Assembly (NCBI GenBank): GCA_028455995.1
Contig: JABELC010000001.1
Location: 434,001 to 498,000 of the forward strand
DNA: 64,000 nucleotides
DNA from: Scleromitrula shiraiana
Taxonomy: Eukaryota; Ascomycota; Leotiomycetes; Helotiales; Sclerotiniaceae
Reading direction: 5' to 3'
Part shown: positions 44,172 to 55,440 of the stretch, in pieces
Numbering within the stretch: position 1 is the stretch's first letter
How the letters are laid out: every line of letters begins with the position of its first letter
Program-made: the position numbers and the translations under genes
Notes under the pieces: generated by a model
Database searches by the model: none
Told to the model about the DNA's origin: nothing
Seen by the model: the letters and a program-made list of their open reading frames with translations, nothing else

Positions 44172-46230
44172 TATGCTGATTTAATGATATGAGTTTTTTC
44201 TAAAACAAAGGATTATTTTGATGAATATAATAATAGCTGATAGCTTATTGAATGGTATGTAGACTGTAGTACAAAGATAATAATGCTGAGTGAATTATAA
44301 AAGTGGTATGGAAAGAGAATATCAAGAAAGATTGACCTCTAGGATTTGTATATGAGGAGTCGAAACTAGGGTTCGCACTATACTATATCTTATAGGCTTT
44401 TTGTGACGTTGCTTCCTGTTGAGTCAACTATCTCTTTTTTCTCCTCGTTAAGTTTTTGATAATCCGGCAATGACGGGGCGAATCTTCAAAAAATGATGAC
44501 GATTTGTTGATTCCTCTGGGTAACCCTTGCCAAATCAAGACAAAGCTATGAACTTTATCGAGAATCGTTAAACTATTCAAGTTAACCGTGCTCAGCTTGA
44601 TTCCTTCAATAATCAAGTTTTATATGGGATGTCGATAGAAGAAGATTTTGGGTAATATTTTGTATAGACGGGTATTGGAGATGAAGTGATCTTTTGGTGG
44701 AATGATGATGAATGAATAAATAAATAAATAGATAAATAAATAAATGTTATGAATGTAATGATTGTGAGAAATCGAAAGTCTTTTTATTGCACGCATCGGA
44801 GCATCCAAACTACATATGACAAAAATTCCTCACCCCTCATTCTGGTGGTACAATGCCTGGCCCAGCAACCCTTGTATGTAAGCAGATTCAATCCAATAAA
44901 ATTCCGTCCTCAGTCAACATCTAAAACTCATGAAAGAAATTGATGGAAAAAGAACTCCTCATTCCAATCCCAATCATATGATGCATTCATCGATGTCAAC
45001 ACAATATTTCAGCTGATTTGGAACCAATAAAGTAAATCGGAACCATTCTACTCCATACACTACTACACTGTAGTACGTACATTATTTATAAAGAAGAGAT
45101 GGATATTAGTCATTCGTCCAAGCTTTCAGGAATTTTGTATTAATTGTAGATCCGGAGAAACTTGACTTGCCCAGAGTGTTTCGGTAGTACCCTGTCATGC
45201 CATGCCATATACCATCACGGGACTCGGCAACTTGACGTCGGCGGCTTCCCTGAAAACATCAATCTAGTTCTATTAGTTAGGACTTCTAGAATCTAAAGAT
45301 CTACTAGAACTTATCCATTATTTCCGACAATATACTTAGTAGATAGAGATTTTACCTTGATCTCTAGATTGTTGTTTCTGTACCCTATTTGTATTATCTA
45401 AAAGTAGGAGAGACACGGAATCTATCCATATCAGCATCGTACTTTCCAGATGTCTGTAAGGAAAGACATGAATCCCTGCTACAGTAGCATGCAGATCTGT
45501 GCTTTGATATTTCCACCGAGTGTATCCACTGCCGGTCTAATGCCGACGTTGGTCTATGATTCCAGGAAGGATTGAGAGGCGAAGAAAATCGGAATTTGAT
45601 CACTTGTGGACAATCGGCACTTGATAATTCTTCTCAGATCTGTCTACATAGTAGCTCCAGGTCCTCAATCATCAGGCGTCCTATATATCGTCTCTGAGAT
45701 GACTCGAGGATGGTATTTACCCTTCCCTTCGACTTCTGGTGGGCCCTGGCGGATCCCGTTCCTTACACCCACCCCTTTAGCTAGATTATATAATCATAGC
45801 CTAAGATAGCATTGCCTAGACTCAGAAACACAAGTCTAATGGACCTAATCTAGTATTCTAACTTAATTTCAACATGATCTACATTCACCATGCCCAGGTG
45901 ATGCAATGAAATCGAATGCAAAAGCAGTTCAGTTCGAATCTAAAGATCTGTTCCCCCAGAAGGGGTCATAAATTATAATTTTTGATAGCATGCGATCTCC
46001 CCGATCTTTAAGTCTCTAGTCTTCATTTTCAAGCTCACTAGCTAGGCTGATTCTAAGCACAATCCGTTCCATTGCGGTATCATGACCACGGAAACCAGAT
46101 CACTATAAGATAACCAATGCATTCGTTCGTTCGTTTGTTTGTTTTAGCTATGTAGTAGAGTTGAGAGCCGCTTTTGAAACATTCTACACAAATATGTGTG
46201 CACAAGAAGCTTCTGATAATTGGCAAGAAG
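44172..46230. other. 2-kb gene-free stretch upstream of the NCE102-like gene
   Basis: Separates NCE102 from the COQ2 side. AT-rich, with an AAAT tetranucleotide tract (44715-44745) and many CTAG-containing words (about 45260-45310 and 45780-46060), but no repeat family or coding region that I can define. Confidence 0.4.
44715..44745. repeat. Tetranucleotide microsatellite (AAAT)n
   Basis: AAAT/TAAA repeats with one GATA interruption, in non-coding DNA. Confidence 0.9.
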
Positions 46231-46468
46231 TCAATCAATAGTTTTGATGGCGCATCCGGTACATCTTCCAGAAGGTGCTCTCATATACTGTTGAGCAATT
46301 CTCATGGAAAGATTTTGGCGTTCCGTCAGATTAGAGCTTGATGCAGATGAAACGAGGAAGCTAGAGTTGTCGAGATTGTTACGATCAAATGAGAATGTCT
46401 GGCTCGGGGCTAGAAAGTAGCCTCATAGATGGCGGCGATGTTAATATCTGTATCCTCTGCAAGTTGTC
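46231..46468 (-). pseudogene. Possible gene relic downstream of COQ2
   Basis: Reading the minus strand, a frame gives QLAEDTDINIAAIYE before stopping. One base shift later a second frame runs YFLAPSQTFSFDRN and on through SMRIAQQYMRAPSGRCTGC to a TGA at 46231 (64 codons). Together they look like one protein whose frame was broken by a single-base change; a TGA precedes the first part. No start codon, no family recognised. It could instead be the last exon of a small spliced gene. Confidence 0.3.
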
Positions 46469-46615
46469 ATGCTCGAGCTTCCTGTCATCCTCGGGGTGGT
46501 GTTTGATCCTTTTTAGTTATACATAAATGATAACAATGTCAATTTGAGATTTTTCAATTGTATGAGGGGTAACTGAATTGAATGTTCATACAAATACTCA
46601 TGATTTCTACGGATA

Positions 46616-47881
46616 TTATACAGCTTCTATAACTGGGACTTTCTCCTCGGTTCTTTGCATATATTGTACCAGATAATCTCCAGCTAAGCCAGCAGATATA
46701 GCACCCCCTGTCAACAAACATCCATTAACAAACCACCACCAACAATCTCTAACACTTTTGAGGTTGACCCTCTTGATCATAACACCCAGCGTAACAGCAG
46801 CACCTCCACATCCCCCTATAAAAAATACAGGTCCGGCACCTGCTGCAACACCAGCCGCTGCTAATAATCCTATTTGTGTAACAGCAAGTCCAGTCAAAAT
46901 TTGCTTCGTTTGTGCATCGTGTCTTAATGCAATACTTTTGATTCCAGCTTTGGCGTCATCTTTGATATCCATATGTGCGTAGATCATATCATACAGAACT
47001 GTCCATGCCACGTTTGAGGCATACAAGAATCCCGTTGCAGCGAGGGCTGCACTGTTCGAGAGTAAATCAATACCTAGAGCAGGGAATCCCATAATGGCAC
47101 CCCATGAGAACGTCAATCCCAAGACAAATTGTGGATAATGAGTGACTCGTTTAGCCAGCGGATAGACCGCCACAAATAATAAGCTCGGGATACCGTAAAA
47201 GAGACATTGGTGGGGAAATTGGACTAGAATTCCAAGACCAGCCAGAAGTTGAGCACCCGTGAAGACAAGTGCGTTGAAAGGAGCGACTGCTCCACGTGCG
47301 ATGGGTCTTAATCGAGTTCGAGCAACATGGGGATCAAGATTGCGATCCCAAAGATCATTAATGGTACATCCAGCTCCACGCATGATAAGAGCACCGCTAA
47401 AGAATAAGAGGGAGGTTCCTACCACAGATAGTGGTGAGGCCATGGGCATGGTGAATGGTGCCGCTAGCAAAGTTGAAAATAGACATGGGAAGAACAAATA
47501 ATATGTTCCTGTTGGCTTGTCGAGTCTGATGAGCTCTGCATATGGCACCCAGGATGGTGGTAGTTTTGATAGTAGACCGGTTTTCGATGGTTCATATGGT
47601 TCAGAATTGGGTGCTGCTTCGACCTTTTTGACAGGTATAGCAATTGCATTTTTTAAAGTTGTTGGTGCAGAAGAGACTTTTGCATGGTGAAAGTATCTTG
47701 CATGTTGGATTTTAATAGACTTATCTGGTAATTGACGTTGACCACTAAAAGATGAAAGTTTGGTAGTTTGCGCATAGTTGATAGCTATCTTAACGGGAAA
47801 CTTGTGGTTCCGATAGACCGTTTGCAATATCGCATTGCGACACGCCCCAGGCAAGGTCAACAATCCATATCTAAATAGCAT
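46616..47881 (-). CDS. COQ2: 4-hydroxybenzoate polyprenyltransferase, mitochondrial
   Basis: UbiA-family enzyme of the inner mitochondrial membrane that attaches the polyprenyl chain to 4-hydroxybenzoate in ubiquinone synthesis. Single exon, 421 residues. The N-terminus is basic and Ser/Thr/Gln-rich with few acidic residues (about 1-90), fitting a mitochondrial presequence. Core: PYAELIRLDKPTGTYYLFFP, then the first Asp-rich motif NDLWDRNLDPHVARTRLRP (NDxxDxxxD), a second motif YDMIYAHMDIKDDAKAGIKS, and about eight to nine hydrophobic segments. All metal/prenyl-diphosphate-binding aspartates are present. It is transcribed away from the large JmjC gene; the 1-kb interval between them carries a MITE-like element. 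Confidence 0.96.
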   Translation of the reverse strand: MLFRYGLLTLPGACRNAILQTVYRNHKFPVKIAINYAQTTKLSSFSGQRQLPDKSIKIQHARYFHHAKVSSAPTTLKNAIAIPVKKVEAAPNSEPYEPSKTGLLSKLPPSWVPYAELIRLDKPTGTYYLFFPCLFSTLLAAPFTMPMASPLSVVGTSLLFFSGALIMRGAGCTINDLWDRNLDPHVARTRLRPIARGAVAPFNALVFTGAQLLAGLGILVQFPHQCLFYGIPSLLFVAVYPLAKRVTHYPQFVLGLTFSWGAIMGFPALGIDLLSNSAALAATGFLYASNVAWTVLYDMIYAHMDIKDDAKAGIKSIALRHDAQTKQILTGLAVTQIGLLAAAGVAAGAGPVFFIGGCGGAAVTLGVMIKRVNLKSVRDCWWWFVNGCLLTGGAISAGLAGDYLVQYMQRTEEKVPVIEAV

Positions 47882-48197
47882 GGTAGATGATGATCAGAAG
47901 CCCCTGTCTGTTATTAGCATTGTGAACTAGACGTACATTTATTATTACTTTTTCTCAGGAAAATATTCATTCACTTGGCTGACTAATACATTTATTATTG
48001 TGAGCCTGCCCCCCCACAGCTTAACCTTGGAAGGTTCGTAGCGTACCGGTAGCTCGATAGCACAAGTACCACTTTAGATTTGGTGTAGCGCGTCTCTCAT
48101 CTCTCATCTCTCGATTTCGCGTTCGTCACTTCTCCACCATTATTGAATTTAAATTTCTAATTTCTAATTTCTAATTGCGATATTGCGAATAGCTGTA

Positions 48198-48229
48198 CGA
48201 AGGTCTGGTTCAGACTCCAGTAGAATACC
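48198..48229 (+). repeat. Left terminal inverted repeat
   Basis: Begins CGAAGGTCTGGTTCAG; complementary to 48476-48507 except at four transition sites. Confidence 0.8.
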
Positions 48230-48475
48230 CTGTAGCTTATAGGCTCTACAGCACTAAATTATAGTGGTTCGTTTTTTTTTTTCATAATATGTATAATAAA
48301 ATGTGTATAAATTTTATAAATTTCGATTTTAACCTATAATTTGATTTGAAAATATTATTTAAACAAATTTTAATGGTTTATTAATTTTCATAATTTGTAT
48401 AAATATATATAATTTGCATAAATGATATAATTATAATTTATAATCGCGCTTATAAGGTATTTTTTAAATTTATAA

Positions 48476-48507
48476 GGCATTCCACTAGAGTCTGAACCAG
48501 ACCTCCG
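48476..48507 (-). repeat. Right terminal inverted repeat
   Basis: Ends CTGAACCAGACCTCCG; inverted copy of 48198-48229. Confidence 0.8.
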
Positions 48508-48895
48508 TACATAGCATACAATTCTTCTATAATATATGTTCACTGATCTTTTCCGACCATCTGAGCAGCCTCTTGTTATGAGAATCAGGCAATTCGCTTG
48601 CACACAAAGCAGGGAAAAGAAAATCCCATTTCAACTCCTCAATTATTAAGAATTGTTTTTTCCCTACTTGCGACGAATTGTAATTCATCCCAATATCTAC
48701 CTATTTCACGCGACATCAACCTAGACCCAAGCGCATACGATACCTTCTTAATTTACCTCTTAATGGTTCCTTCAGAACAATATTTTCACATTTAAAACGC
48801 CATTTCTCTGCTTCATAAGTATGCAGAGCCAATTTGATAGCTTCACTCAAGATCCGATTTAGCCTCCGAGGATTGTCGCATACCACAACGACGAT

Positions 48896-51800
48896 ATGCC
48901 ATCTCTCACTCGTCCTAGAGCGCAATTTATCCCTCTATCTCCTACAGTTGACCTCGAAGCCTTAGTCAGAGATAACGAAAGTTTCGACGAGGTTCGCAGA
49001 ATACCACTGGCAGCATTGGAAGAACATACAGTTCAGAGTCTGGAGCAGTTGGTATATCTACATGTTGTTATTGAAGGACGCCCATTAGTCTTGGAAGGAT
49101 GGGGATCATACCTTCCACCTTGGCTATTTACTTCGAAATGGCTGGAGGAGAACCTGGGCAAGCAGGGTAGGTACATCACCATTTTCAAAAAAAAAATATT
49201 TAACCTTGGCCTACTTTAGTTCAGAGAGTACGTGATATACCTAATGCCCTCGATCTCCAGATGACTATGGGTCATTACCTTCGCTCCATGGGTCAACTTG
49301 CCAACCAATTCACCCCACAAACTTATCGAGACGAGAAGAAACAACGACTTTATTTAAAGGATATCGATTGCCCTGATGAATGGGCAGATGTTTTGAAGGA
49401 TATATTACCGGAAGCCTTTTACTACCTAAACGATTGTATTGAGTCGCGAACTGGAGGTGATGGGGCTGTTCGTGAGCCGAATGAGTTTGGACAAATGCGA
49501 TTCGGAAAGGGGGTTGCACCAGCAGGTGATCTGATGAGCAGTCTCCCGCCTGATATGCGCGCTATGAATATGATGTGTTACATTGGTCATGAAGGAACAT
49601 ACACTCCAGCGCATCGAGAAATGTGCGCAAGTTTAGGTCACAATCTTATGGTTGAAACTTCTAGCAAAGACGGCATTGAAAGTGCTGGAAGTTCCATTTG
49701 GTTCATGACCGAGTCGAAGGAGCGAGAGATGGTATCCGAATACTTCCTATCCATACTCGGTCACGATATAGAAGTCGAAAAGCATTTCGCACAGCTGAAC
49801 GCTTGGAGAAAGGCACCCTTTAATGTCTGGGTAACAGAGCAAAAGGCTGGAGACCTCGTTTTAATCCCACCTCTGGCTCCCCATCAAGTTTGGAATCGTG
49901 GAACTCGGACTATGAAGGTAGCATGGAATCGTACGACAGTAGATACACTTGAGCTTGCAATTCATGAGGCTCTGCCTCGCGCCCGCCTCGTTTGTCGCGA
50001 CGAGCAGTATAAGAACAAGGCCATTATCTACTATACCCTCGACAAATATTTTAAATTACTCTCCCGAGATACGGTAGAGCCGAAGATGTGGATGAGGCCT
50101 GGAAGTCGAGTTCGCCAGGTTATGGAGGATTTCAGGCGATTGTTTCAGCTGTACAAGGAAGTATTGATCAGCGAATTGTTCTCTCCAAAACGCCGTGAGA
50201 AGAATGTCGAATTTTTGCCTTACGACTCAAACGTCACTTGCTCCTATTGTAGATGCAACATTTTCAACCGTTTCCTGACTTGCAAATCATGCATTTTAAC
50301 TGCCGAGTCGGGTGAAGAAGATACATATGATGTTTGCATGGAATGCTATGCTATGGGTCGCTCTTGTGCTTGTATCTCTAAGTTAGATTGGGTTGAGCAA
50401 TGGAAAGAAGCTGAGCTGATAGAGCAATATGAGTTGTGGCGTAGTGTGGTGTTGGAGTTTGAGGGTAACACCGATGCATCGCCTCAGCCATTGGACGTGG
50501 AGAGACGAAGGTCTGGTAAAAAGAGTGTTGCTCAAATTTGCCAAGAGCAACTTGCAGTCAGGCCCTGGAATGATATCACTAAACCTATTGAACTTGAGCC
50601 AGAACCTGGAGAGTCGGATGTTGAGCCAGAAGTTGATGATGAAGGACGTCTAAAGAAACCCTACCAGAAACCATCTAAAAAGGGTCGAGTCAAGGCTACG
50701 AAGAATCAAACAACAAATTGCCATGTTTGTTGCCATCATGATTGGAAATGGAAACTTGCACAATGCACCACTTGCAGTCAATCCTATTGCTATGGAACAT
50801 TATGGCGTGCTTTCGATCTCATGCCTCAAACAGTCATGGAGAATGAGAAGTGGGAATGCCCTAAATGTCTAAAGATCTGCTCATGTGGCAAATGCAGGAA
50901 AGATCCAAAGCAGATAGCATATTCGCCTAAAGGGACGCTTCTCGGGCATGACACCAAAAAGGTTGCGGATTATAGAAGTGTTGAGAGTCTTGTTGATTTT
51001 TCGAAAGCAAATCTTGGTTGGTTGAGACCTGAGAATGAAGACAATCCCGAGGAGACTGCTAGGATGAAGAGATTGAGGGAAAAGGCCGAGAAAGACAAGG
51101 CGCAGGAACATTCTATTGATGCCAGCTACCTTGGAGATGAACAACACGCATTCTTCAATGGCCATGAAAGCCATTTCAGCCCTCAGGCAGATATAGATCC
51201 ATTACTTCGCAATGAAGCACCCACGTCGCCACAACAAGGAACCAATGGCTCTCGACAAATGTACGAAGCATCCGTTAATGAGGAGTCGAACTATTTTACG
51301 AATGCGAATCATTATCAACCATATGGAACAATGGATGCACACCATGATTTAGATGACGAATTTCCTTCTCAATTGCTCGCTCTCGCAGAAGCTGCTGAAT
51401 ATCCATCTAGGCTACTAGCACCTGTAGCACCCATGGTTGACCCACAACCTTCATACCCAGAGCCATCCCATGATACCCAGACACGTGTGATGGGTTTCGG
51501 GTATTATCAGCAATCTGTCAATCCGATCGATAACATTCTATATGCACCACAATCCGAGGACGAATCAATCGAGCCTCCAACTATAAACCCAGCGGAGCTA
51601 CTAGCCCCACTAGCTCAGTTTGCAAGTGTTGCCAAGAAAAGGAAGAGGCTTAACTCAGAAGGAATTCCGGAGAATGACGAGGACGATGTAGAATTCGTTG
51701 CTTCAAAACGTCAAAGGAAGCCCGCCAAAACAAAGAATGCCATCGAATCGGATATCGTTGCCCAACCCGAACCTCGTCTACCTCGTCGCAGTAATGTCGT

Positions 51801-53487
51801 ACCTAAAACATACACCGAACCGCCAGTAGAGGCTCTGGGATCAGAAGATGAAGCTGGAACCCCTGTTGCCTCAAAGCAGAGTTCACAGCCCGCTGATCAA
51901 GAACATGAGGATGTTGAGCTTGCTGCCAAGGCCTTCAGTTGGATGAGCAAAGAAAAGACAGCAGATCATACCATTACTACACCTGTCACTACTAGTGGAA
52001 AGAAACGAGGTAGGCCACGCAAAAATATGCAGTCAAGTGTGGAGCCGTCCCCAGCCCCGGCCAAGTCGAAACTCAAACCACCCCGGAGGTCGGCATGGCT
52101 TGCAAGGAAGGAAGAGGCAAATGGTGAGGAAGAAGACGCTTCCGAAATATCAGCTACTAAACTCAGATCTCGGCGTAGTACCTTGTCATTGGGGAAGACG
52201 AGATCTAATTGGCAAGCTGTCAACGATTCCTCGGGCAACGAGAGAATGACCGAGAGCGAGGAGGAGCGTCCCAAGCAGCATAGAGGTCGTGGAAGGCCGC
52301 CAAAGTCAAAGCCAATTCCATTACACATTGATATTTCTGATGACGACAGTGACGACACTGACGAGGATGAAGATGAACTAGAGGAGCAACTCTCCAGGGG
52401 ACGGAGAACTCGTCAAAGCACAGCTCCATCAAAATCAAGATCATTACCAACTCGCATTGATATTTCAGATCAAGAGAATGAGAAATCTGAGAAAGGCGAT
52501 GCTGACGAGATTAGTGATGGAAGCCTTTTTGGAGGGGCCGCAGATGAGGACGACCATCAACCCAGTGACCATGCGACTGGCGAGGAAGACAATGCAACCG
52601 AGGCTAAAGTTCAATTGGCAAAGCATTTCACTAAAGAGTCAATGGAAGAACAAGTTGTTGTCAAGAGAAGAAGAGGTAGACCACCTAAGAAGAGCCTGTC
52701 AGCGGTACCACCTAAACCCCTTCCGACCACTCGATCGCTATCTTCATCCAAGTCGCCCCCTCCTCCTGAAAGTTTTGCTTCTGTTGGCCAAGCATCTAAA
52801 TTCCTTTCACTTCGAGAGAAGCTTGCTCTAAAAGGTAAGAAGATGAAGATTGTCGCCGCAAAATCAGCACCCACCATGACTAAGGATGCACCCTTCAACG
52901 CAAATTCTTCCACAAGAGCTTCGACTCTCAGCCCTTCTCACGGAACAAATGTCAACGGTACAAGTCCAGGTGCAAAGGCGATCTCGAGACCATCTTCTCT
53001 TTATCAATCTGGGAGTCGTGATGGAACGCCTGATGTGGGCCCAACATCCACTTCTACCCCACGATCATTACCTATCTCGAGCACAGAAAAGTCCCCAGGA
53101 CACCTAGCCACAAACTCCAGACTTGTCTCGCCTAGCTCAGAAGAAGAATCATCTACACCCGCATCAACCACAACTTTCAATCGTCCCTCTGTAAGCAAAC
53201 AAAGTCCCAACGAGCAACCTCAGAAAGGACCAACAGTAGTACGTCTCGATGACAAACACAGCGAAGTGCCTGCAAAGAAAGGTCCTACAGTTGTCCGTCT
53301 CATGGAATCGGAAGGAGAAGAATCCACCGTATCCGAGAAATCCGATTCAGAAGGATGGTCTTCATCTGATAGTGATATACCGGCTGTCAAGGCACCACCT
53401 ACGGATCTTAAAGGAAGACCTACTTCGGGTGGATTAAGCATGCCATCGTCTTCACCTAGACGGGGTCGCCCACCTCTTCGTCGATGA
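48896..53487 (+). CDS. JmjC-domain protein with zf-4CXXC_R1 zinc finger and AT-hooks
   Basis: Predicted chromatin factor, possibly a Fe(II)/2-oxoglutarate histone demethylase. Exons 48896-49166 and 49220-53487 join in phase (53-nt intron) to 1512 residues. JmjC region about 105-330: candidate iron ligands His222 and Glu224 in TPAHREM and His312 in PLAPHQVW, so the HxE...H triad looks complete. A first Cys-rich cluster lies at about 430-475 (CSYCRCNIF, CKSC, CMEC). A second at about 590-655 (CHVCCHHDW, CTTCSQSYC, CPKCLKICSCGKC) fits the 4CXXC_R1 zinc finger. The C-terminal half is disordered, acidic/Ser-rich and has four AT-hook cores: RGRPRK (about 1017), RGRPPK (about 1114 and 1240) and RGRPPL at the extreme C-terminus. 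Related proteins limit DNA methylation or heterochromatin spread in fungi; that role is inference. Confidence 0.88.
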
Positions 53488-54782
53488 GCGTGTCTTGTTC
53501 TTTTCTCGGTAAATATAATACCCCGGGGTCTCTTCTACATTGGCGCGTTATTACTTTACTTGCATATCTGATGAGATATTGAACTTGCATGGGGTGGATA
53601 AATGGGGTTCATGTGGAATTTGGAAGATAACAAATCAGTATACTTTTGACCTATGGGATATCTTACTGGCTTTGTTTTGCTATATGATAGATAGGGGGTT
53701 ATGGCTGATCTACGTAGTTTAGTCAATTACTGAACGGACATAAGTCGTTAGTTAAACTAAATCAACATTTAAATATCATTAAATTGTCATGTTTTTATGT
53801 TTTGCAGTTCTATGTGTTATTATAGTATAAAAAAGTTGATATTATCAGGGGTTCTGTAATGTGTGTGAGTGCAGAAAGAAAATCCCAATTATAGATGGAT
53901 GTTTGTTGTGATTATACTTATTAATCTTTTGGCTATTTACTACACGTGTCTTTGTTGTGGTGTACTATGCATTCATGCTTCATGATGCTCAGCTATGTAA
54001 CTTCACTGCATCTTTCCTTTCTACTTTCATTAATCATATTTGTGTTTTGTATTGGTTTGCCATTCTTTGGGATATAGATAGGCAGGCATCATAGATGGTG
54101 AATGGGGAGATTTTCCGTTGATACTGCGTGAGTGAGAAAAGAGAAAAAGAAAGGAAGGTTATCTTTGCTTTGTGGTTGGGTTTTGTGATGCAGTCGGTAT
54201 GGAATGGAAAAAGGTAGTTTAAAAGTATTAACTCGTGCTGAAGTGTTTGTGTAGTATATTGTGTGGAGTCCTAAGTTATTTTTTACCCTATTTACTATGT
54301 GCAGACCTATAGAATGATGATCTACTTCATACTGATGATGAGAGAGTTTGCTTATATAGAGATAAAGACATTTGGCTTTGTGTTTGTGGGAGTAGATGAG
54401 CAAGGAAGCTTTGTAGCATTTTGTGGTAGGAGTAGAGGGGCAAAGAACACTTGAGAATGGGGATAAACCTCAGAAAGCTGCAAGAACAAATATTAATATA
54501 TGATTTATTTTGATTTCTTTCATAATTGTATCACCAATATTAAGTGGCACAATGAATAAGGAATTCACTTTGATTTCGTTCGTCTATGTATTACTTAATA
54601 TTGTGAAGCAAACATAACTCAACTTGCCCTAGTGTATTGTGCCATAGGTCGTAACATCAGCAAAGCTATTTTGGGTATTGTTGAAAATACAAATGGTCCT
54701 CCGTTTTTACGCCGTTGGTAACATAAAATCTGAGAAAGATTGAGGCAGCCACCTCGGTCATAATAACATCCCCCATGACCAT
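53488..54782. other. 1.3-kb gene-free stretch after the JmjC gene
   Basis: AT-rich, GT-rich on the plus strand; only short frames. Lies between the 3' end of the JmjC gene and the 3' end of a minus-strand relic. Confidence 0.5.
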
Positions 54783-55440
54783 TTATTCATCATCGTCATC
54801 AGTACTTTCCTCCTCACTGCTGCTGCTGCTGCTTCTCTCATCGCTACCGCTGCCGCTCTCGTCATCACTATCACTGCTACTATCCTAATCATCAGTGTCA
54901 TTAGCACTTTCTGATACGAGGGATCTGGAGAAATCCGAGGAGTTTTGCGAATTTAGAAAAATCTCTTTCCAAACCTCCTCAGCTTTCCCAGTGTCCTGCT
55001 TCAACACTGCAGCTTCCAATATGGAGCCGAGCCCTGTGTACTCCAAGGAAACAGTTCTCTCCAACATCAATGCATATATTCTCCCATACCAAAATCCGAT
55101 TAGACCAACTGTCTCAAAGCTCATTTCGTGCGCAAGTACGCCGAGTATCTTGGGCCACTGATCAAGAGGTTCGAGCAGACATACACTGTCCAATATCACA
55201 TGTCTTAAGGTCTCGGCGTGCTCACGAAAAAAACATGTTAAAATCATCCTGGCTGCCAGAAACGTAAGAAAGTTCTAAGCTTCACAACTTCGGGAATTTC
55301 AGTCCTTTGAGGATTTTATCCTCTAAAGGTGGACGCCATTGACCCGGATCAGCTGGATTAGAATATTCAATGCAACACAATGTAGCGTCCTCGATACCTA
55401 GACTTTGCATCTACTTGATGAAAGTCTGCCTATCAATCAT
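54783..55440 (-). pseudogene. Decayed gene: three in-frame stops and a frameshift, acidic tail still readable
   Basis: Reading the minus strand from ATG 55440: a TAG comes after nine codons. The frame then runs through PADPGQWRPPLEDKILKGL and stops at TGA after FPKL. In a shifted frame a 120-codon piece continues (FFREHAETLRHVILDSVCLL ... WKEIFLNSQNSSDF) to a TAG at 54885-54887. Directly behind that stop, in the same frame, 33 more codons give a compositionally biased Asp/Glu/Ser tail ending in TAA at 54783. The tail matches the NDTDD just before the stop, so the TAG interrupts one former acidic C-terminus. The leucine-rich HAETLRHVILD wording is reminiscent of fungal F-box/LRR-like proteins, but I do not assign a family. 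The 120-codon part could still be expressed as a short protein. Confidence 0.6.

Larger units (their letters stand above)
48198..48507. mobile_element. MITE-like element with 32-bp terminal inverted repeats, TA-flanked
   Basis: Ends 48198-48229 and 48476-48507 are inverted repeats: 28 of 32 positions pair, and all four mismatches are transitions. Each end has the word GTCTGGTTCAGACT or its near complement. The element is flanked by TA on both sides (48196-48197 and 48508-48509), the target duplication of Tc1/mariner-type elements. The 246-bp interior is very AT-rich with no coding capacity, so it would be non-autonomous. Family assignment to Tc1/mariner is inference from the TA alone. Confidence 0.75.
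47882..48895. promoter_or_regulatory. Bidirectional promoter interval between COQ2 and the JmjC gene, carrying a MITE-like insertion
   Basis: 1 kb between divergent genes. Nearly a third of it is the inverted-repeat element at 48198-48507. A CTCAT-type short repeat (TCTCATCTCTCATCTCTC) lies near 48093-48111 and a TTTCTAAT repeat near 48153-48175. Confidence 0.5.

Noticed and set aside
45925..45950. GTTCGAATC, a possible tRNA T-loop
   Set aside because: Neighbouring bases do not pair as a T-stem and no acceptor or anticodon stem is found upstream. No tRNA gene was found in the window.
51966..52358. 130-codon frame antisense to the JmjC gene
   Set aside because: Antisense shadow of Ser/Glu/Lys-rich disordered coding sequence; no independent evidence.
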